Assembly (NCBI GenBank): GCA_947169835.1
Contig: CAMVRH010000023.1
Location: forward strand, 1-9,630
Source of the DNA: an uncultured Lachnospira sp.
GTDB lineage: Bacteria; Bacillota; Clostridia; Lachnospirales; Lachnospiraceae
Length of the DNA stretch: 9,630 bases
Direction of reading: 5' to 3'
This document shows, piece by piece, positions 7,083-9,630 of the stretch (the stretch's first letter is position 1; each line of letters starts with the position of its first letter). The position numbers were made by a program, and so were the translations under genes. The notes below the pieces were generated by a model. It did no database searches. It saw nothing but the letters and a program-made list of their open reading frames with translations, and was not told the origin of the DNA.

Positions 7083-8339
7083 TTACCACGAACTTTCTTC
7101 GCCGGTCTCTTCTTCTACTTTTATAGCCTCACCATTTGGATTTGTTGTTTCTTTGGCTGGCTGTTTTTTCTTTTTCTTCTTAGCCTTATCAGCTTTTTGT
7201 TCAGCCTTCTTTAGCTTCTTAGAGTGTTTCTTTATATACTCTTTTTCTTTTTCCTTTTTAGACTTCTTAATGTTCTGTTTATGGTAATCCTTATCAACTA
7301 AGTCTTTTGAGTCATAAATCGGTCTATAAACAGCTATGCAGTCGTGATCTCTAGCTGATACTGCTCTAGTTCTAAAGTCTACACCTTCGCCAGACATTTC
7401 CATTATTGTTTTGTTGTCTTTAAACATAGCAACGTGTGTTACATGTTTATAGTGATCTTCAAAAGTATCCACTTCTTCATCTGAGTAGAAAATGATGTCT
7501 CCTAGTTTGGCACTACCCAATTTAACCTTTAGCGCGTTACCCTCGCACCATCTAAGTTCTGTTTCAGTATTTGCTCCTTCTCCACCCATATTCATTCCGA
7601 TGTCTTTGTAGCAGGCGTAAACGAATGATGAACAGTCTGCAAAACCCTTTTGATGTCTCTTCGATTGTGAATATGTATACTTCTTATATTTTTTAGAGAA
7701 CTCTAGTAAACGTTTTTTCTTAGTTATTGTTTTAAAAGACTTAGTATCTTTATTATTTGTATGCTTAAACGCTAGTAGCTTTCCGCAGTTTTTGAAGTTT
7801 GTTTTATCTCCGTCTGAAAGTTTTTTATTTGTCTTGTTGAGGAAAATACTATTGCCCGCAAATCGATCATTGCTTTCTGGTGCAAAGTACTCACTCAAGT
7901 TCTTCTGCTCTACATAGCATTCTTTACTTGTAATCTTGTATTTATAAGTCTTTCCATAATCAAAACGACTTTTCTCTGTTATAGCTTCCTTGAATTTGAA
8001 AGTATCTTTTTTAACTGATTTCTTCTTAGCAGTTTTAATTACTTTATATTTGCCATTCTCTTGCTTTTCGTAAAACTTAAGCACTATATCTTGCTTATTT
8101 TTAAATCCGTCTAGCTTAATAGTTACAGAATTTGTTTTCACATCATAAACAGATGCTAATTTTTCAGCGTCTTTCTTCTTTGCTTTCTTTTTAGTATCTT
8201 TCTTCTTTACTTCAGTTTTATATGTCCATGTCTTGGCTGCTTCCACCATCATACTAGGTGTTCCCGCCAAACACAAAGCAACAACTAAAGCTATTACAAT
8301 CTTCAATTTTGAATCCGTTCTTCTATTATTAAAAATCAT
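7083..8339 (-). CDS. Secreted NlpC/P60-family cysteine peptidase with Fn3-like region and lysine-rich tail
   Basis: A 418-aa exported enzyme of the NlpC/P60 family, which cleaves peptide bonds in peptidoglycan stems. Residues ~1-35 are a signal peptide (cut near VEAA). A lysine-rich linker (~42-60) leads to an Fn3/Ig-like beta domain (~67-140). The catalytic domain covers ~220-341: nucleophile Cys236 (GFADCSSFVY), LGDIIFYS around 279-286, base His302 (HVTHVAMF) and a closing VYRPI. The usual third polar residue (often His) falls at Glu314 in IMEMSGEG, which is uncommon. Residues ~352-397 are almost solid Lys/Glu/Ala with a poly-Lys run, then an acidic end finishing in SSW; the basic part could hold the protein to anionic wall polymers (inference). 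Start is uncertain. The ATG at 8339 has AAAGG only one base away and lies ~3 bases from the predicted transcription start; the in-frame TTG at 8306 would also give a good signal peptide. Confidence 0.87.
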   Translation of the reverse strand: MIFNNRRTDSKLKIVIALVVALCLAGTPSMMVEAAKTWTYKTEVKKKDTKKKAKKKDAEKLASVYDVKTNSVTIKLDGFKNKQDIVLKFYEKQENGKYKVIKTAKKKSVKKDTFKFKEAITEKSRFDYGKTYKYKITSKECYVEQKNLSEYFAPESNDRFAGNSIFLNKTNKKLSDGDKTNFKNCGKLLAFKHTNNKDTKSFKTITKKKRLLEFSKKYKKYTYSQSKRHQKGFADCSSFVYACYKDIGMNMGGEGANTETELRWCEGNALKVKLGSAKLGDIIFYSDEEVDTFEDHYKHVTHVAMFKDNKTIMEMSGEGVDFRTRAVSARDHDCIAVYRPIYDSKDLVDKDYHKQNIKKSKKEKEKEYIKKHSKKLKKAEQKADKAKKKKKKQPAKETTNPNGEAIKVEEETGEESSW

Positions 8340-8348
8340 ACCTTTACC

Positions 8349-8377
8349 ATTATATATCGTATCTTAATTTATGTAAA
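8349..8377 (-). promoter_or_regulatory. Putative promoter of the NlpC/P60 gene
   Basis: On the minus strand TTTACA (8372-8377), a 17-base spacer and a perfect TATAAT (8349-8354). Transcription would begin near 8342, almost at the ATG of 8339, so this promoter fits better with the TTG start at 8306 (leader ~36 bases). Either the promoter or the ATG is misjudged. Confidence 0.6.
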
Positions 8378-8403
8378 CTACTCATTTTTTAGTTCTACAA
8401 AAT

Positions 8404-8448
8404 AATAACAGCCAAATGTGTTTATTATATGAACATTTGCCTGTTATT
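8404..8448 (-). terminator. Intrinsic terminator overlapping the stop of the 8447-9016 gene
   Basis: Arms 8404-8419 and 8433-8448 pair at 15 of 16 positions (one C-C mismatch; a G-G on the minus strand) around a 13-base loop. On the minus strand it is followed by TTATTTTG. The stem includes two bases of the TAA codon of the upstream gene, so the hairpin forms right at the end of translation. Confidence 0.7.
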
Positions 8449-9016
8449 AATCTTCTAAAATATTATCGTATCTAATAGCTCTTACTGTGTGCTCCTTCTG
8501 TAGGCCAAGGTTTTTATATGGATTATCCTCTAGCGCTGCAGTTCCTACAAACTCCAACACCACCGCTCCATCGTTATGACCCCATTTATCAGCTGGATGT
8601 TGGTCATAATAGGTTTTTTTCTGACTCTTGCTATCGTAAATGATACATTTCAAAACTGTGCCATCTGACATCAAAAAATCAATCTTATCACCGACCTCGC
8701 CAAAGGTCTGGGTGCACGCAATCAAATATCTTCCGTATAGTTTTTGAAATCCCTGGTCATCTTGTCTGTCCTTTGGGGACTCCTGCTCCCACAACTGATC
8801 TACTTTGTATTGGTTAGAACCAACTGCGCAGTCGTAGTAATTTAGATCCCACTCTCTAGTTGCATACCAACCACATCCTTCAGGAATATCTATTACTACT
8901 CTTCCATTGAAATATAAGTAAGAAAAAAGCACAGGAATAATAAGCAAGATTATCAATACTGCATAACCTTGCACAGTAGAAAGTGTATTAACTTTTCTTC
9001 TAGTTTTCTTTGCCAT
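8447..9016 (-). CDS. Membrane-anchored protein with an extracytoplasmic beta domain, family not recognised
   Basis: A 189-aa protein I cannot place by name. Residues 1-8 are basic (MAKKTRRK) and ~17-37 form one TM segment, so the rest should face outside. The outer part has a cysteine pair (Cys48, Cys63) near a WYATREWDLNYYDCAVG stretch. A compact beta-looking domain then covers ~92-165: YLIACTQTFGEVGDKIDFLMSDG, then LKCIIYDSKSQ, then DKWGHNDGAVVLEFVG. This order (a strand with TxTFG, GDxIDxxxxDG, then D-K, WGH and a final EF) resembles small beta-barrel domains found beside phage and clostridial peptidoglycan hydrolases, possibly of double-psi-barrel type; that is inference from pattern only. 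It has its own promoter and terminator, so it is a single-gene unit. A wall-binding or regulatory role is possible, but no function can be assigned. Confidence 0.8.
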   Translation of the reverse strand: MAKKTRRKVNTLSTVQGYAVLIILLIIPVLFSYLYFNGRVVIDIPEGCGWYATREWDLNYYDCAVGSNQYKVDQLWEQESPKDRQDDQGFQKLYGRYLIACTQTFGEVGDKIDFLMSDGTVLKCIIYDSKSQKKTYYDQHPADKWGHNDGAVVLEFVGTAALEDNPYKNLGLQKEHTVRAIRYDNILED

Positions 9017-9063
9017 TGTTTCGTCTTTCTTCTATATAAAGATATATTTCATAAACTTTCACT

Positions 9064-9091
9064 ATTATACTAGACAAACCGTCTTTTTCAA
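9064..9091 (-). promoter_or_regulatory. Putative promoter of the 8447-9016 gene
   Basis: On the minus strand TTGAAA (9086-9091), a 16-base spacer and TATAAT (9064-9069). Transcription would start near 9057, leaving a leader of about 40 bases. The ribosome-binding site before the ATG is weak (AGAAAGACGA). Confidence 0.65.
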
Positions 9092-9095
9092 AGTA

Positions 9096-9123
9096 AAAGA
9101 AGCCCTATTTCTAGGACTTCTTT
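9096..9123 (-). terminator. Intrinsic terminator with GAAA tetraloop
   Basis: Arms 9096-9107 and 9112-9123 pair along 12 positions. On the minus strand the one non-Watson-Crick position is a stabilising G-U pair and the loop is GAAA, a classic stable tetraloop; on the plus strand the same position is a C-A mismatch. A T-rich tail (CTTCTTTTACTTT) follows. It therefore acts for the minus-strand gene ending at 9171, and it sits right next to the next promoter's -35. Confidence 0.8.
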
Positions 9124-9170
9124 CGGAGAAAATTCATGAAAAAACTAATTAAACATTAAACTATTTTAGT

Positions 9171-9560
9171 TTACTGTGTCTTTGCATTTTCGTCTTTGTC
9201 GTCATCGTCTTCTGAGTCTTTCTTGTCGTCATTGTTGCCCTTCTTATCAGTGTCTTTCTTCTGACTATTCTGACCATCGTTTGGAGCCTGCGCATTAGGG
9301 GCTTCTCCTTGAGGAGCTTGTCCCTGAGGAGGCTGACCTTGTGGTGGCTGACCCTGCTGGTTGTCATTACCCTGAGGCGCCTGACCCTGTGGTCCACCCT
9401 GATTACCTTGGAACTGCTCGATTTGTTTGCCATTTCCCTTCGGACCTCTTGGAGCACATCTCCTTGTAGCTAAACATATATTACAAGCTACTGATCCGGC
9501 CAAGACAATCGCCAAAACCAAAATTGCTATGTTCTTTCCACTCTTAAAAAAATCTTTCAT
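9171..9560 (-). CDS. Single-TM protein with Pro-Gln-Gly repeats and a charged Lys/Asp tail
   Basis: A 129-aa protein of unknown function. The ATG at 9560 is chosen because a strong AAGGAGG (9569-9575) precedes it by 8 bases; the frame stays open upstream to a TTG at 9614, but that start lacks support. Residues ~1-10 are basic and ~10-29 hydrophobic (NIAILVLAIVLAGSVACNIC), acting as a membrane anchor or signal peptide. SVAC is close to a lipobox but lacks the usual Leu/Val/Ile at -3. Then come RRCAPRGPKG, a low-complexity section (~52-97) of PQGQ/PPQGQ/APQGE repeats, and an alternating Lys/Asp tail ending DENAKTQ. No sorting signal is seen. The exported part is probably disordered and may span or decorate the wall (inference). 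Such sequence drifts fast, so homology will be hard to trace. Confidence 0.82.
   Translation of the reverse strand: MKDFFKSGKNIAILVLAIVLAGSVACNICLATRRCAPRGPKGNGKQIEQFQGNQGGPQGQAPQGNDNQQGQPPQGQPPQGQAPQGEAPNAQAPNDGQNSQKKDTDKKGNNDDKKDSEDDDDKDENAKTQ
9297..9392 (-). repeat. Pro-Gln-Gly coding repeat tract
   Basis: Tandem short units coding PQGQ(A/P/E) within the 9171-9560 gene. The codons differ between copies (CAA/CAG, GGT/GGC/GGA), so the DNA copies are imperfect although the peptide repeats are regular. Length variation between strains is plausible. Confidence 0.7.
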
Positions 9561-9568
9561 ATGCTGTA

Positions 9569-9596
9569 CCTCCTTAACTGTGATACGTAGAGTATA
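9569..9596 (-). promoter_or_regulatory. Strong ribosome-binding site and possible -10 of the 9171-9560 gene
   Basis: AAGGAGG (9569-9575) fixes the ATG at 9560. A TATACT at 9591-9596 could be a -10, but no good -35 lies 16-18 bases upstream before the window ends, so the promoter may need an activator or may lie elsewhere. Confidence 0.45.
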
Positions 9597-9630
9597 GATT
9601 TCGCCTGTGAACAAAGTGTGTTTAAAAAAG

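Noticed and set aside
7066..7287. Phe/Ser-rich plus-strand frame that looks like a small membrane protein
   Set aside because: It is the complement of the lysine-rich tail of the NlpC/P60 gene (AAA/AAG read as TTT/CTT) and has no start signals.
9297..9392. CRISPR-like or tandem DNA repeat array
   Set aside because: The period is short and follows codons of a protein repeat; there are no unique spacers or palindromic repeats.
9161..9457. Minus-strand open frame of 98 codons overlapping the Pro-Gln-Gly gene
   Set aside because: Arg/Thr/Met-rich product of a shifted repeat frame; the overlapping frame has a strong ribosome-binding site and a membrane anchor.
9483..9494. Lipoprotein signal at the Pro-Gln-Gly protein (SVAC)
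   Set aside because: The -3 position is Ser instead of Leu/Val/Ile, so a plain membrane anchor or signal peptide is at least as likely.

Overview
The window is about 9.6 kb of AT-rich, lysine/asparagine-rich coding sequence. It looks like a low-GC Gram-positive anaerobe of the class Clostridia. Lachnospiraceae or an Anaerovoracaceae-like (old 'Eubacterium') lineage is my best guess, from the style of the lysine-rich Fn3-like secreted proteins, the MMPL plus LxxG-heptad gene pair and the LTA-synthase subfamily. The taxonomy is inference. Seven genes can be supported, all of them envelope-related: five minus-strand, two plus-strand. I saw no rRNA, tRNA, CRISPR array, insertion sequence or phage module.

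Left end (1-1207): the C-terminal catalytic part of an LTA-synthase/phosphoglycerol-transferase-like enzyme runs in from outside the window on the plus strand. It ends at a long hairpin that can serve as a bidirectional terminator.

Centre (1208-6340, minus strand): a compact three-gene operon. In transcription order it encodes a secreted protein with LxxG heptad repeats, an RND-type MMPL transporter with 12 predicted membrane segments, and a small secreted protein with two short beta modules and an Fn3-like C-terminus. The junctions are 4 bases apart and a 1-base TAATG overlap, so the products are probably made in fixed proportion. I infer one export or envelope-assembly unit; its substrate is not visible.

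Divergent control region (6341-6523): it holds a promoter for the operon, a near-consensus promoter for a SleB-type cell-wall hydrolase, two ATTACAAA direct repeats, and a match to the WalR (YycF) box in the hydrolase leader. The hydrolase very probably starts at a TTG codon behind a GGAGG ribosome-binding site.

Right part (7010-9630): a secreted NlpC/P60 cysteine peptidase with an Fn3-like N-terminal region and a lysine-rich tail converges on the SleB gene across a shared terminator. Next come two separately transcribed minus-strand genes. One encodes a membrane-anchored protein of unrecognised family with a conserved-looking extracytoplasmic beta domain. The other encodes a single-membrane-segment protein with Pro-Gln-Gly repeats and a charged Lys/Asp tail.

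Together the window reads as a cell-envelope locus: polymer synthesis, transport, peptidoglycan cleavage and surface-exposed low-complexity proteins. Nearly every transcription unit has its own terminator hairpin.
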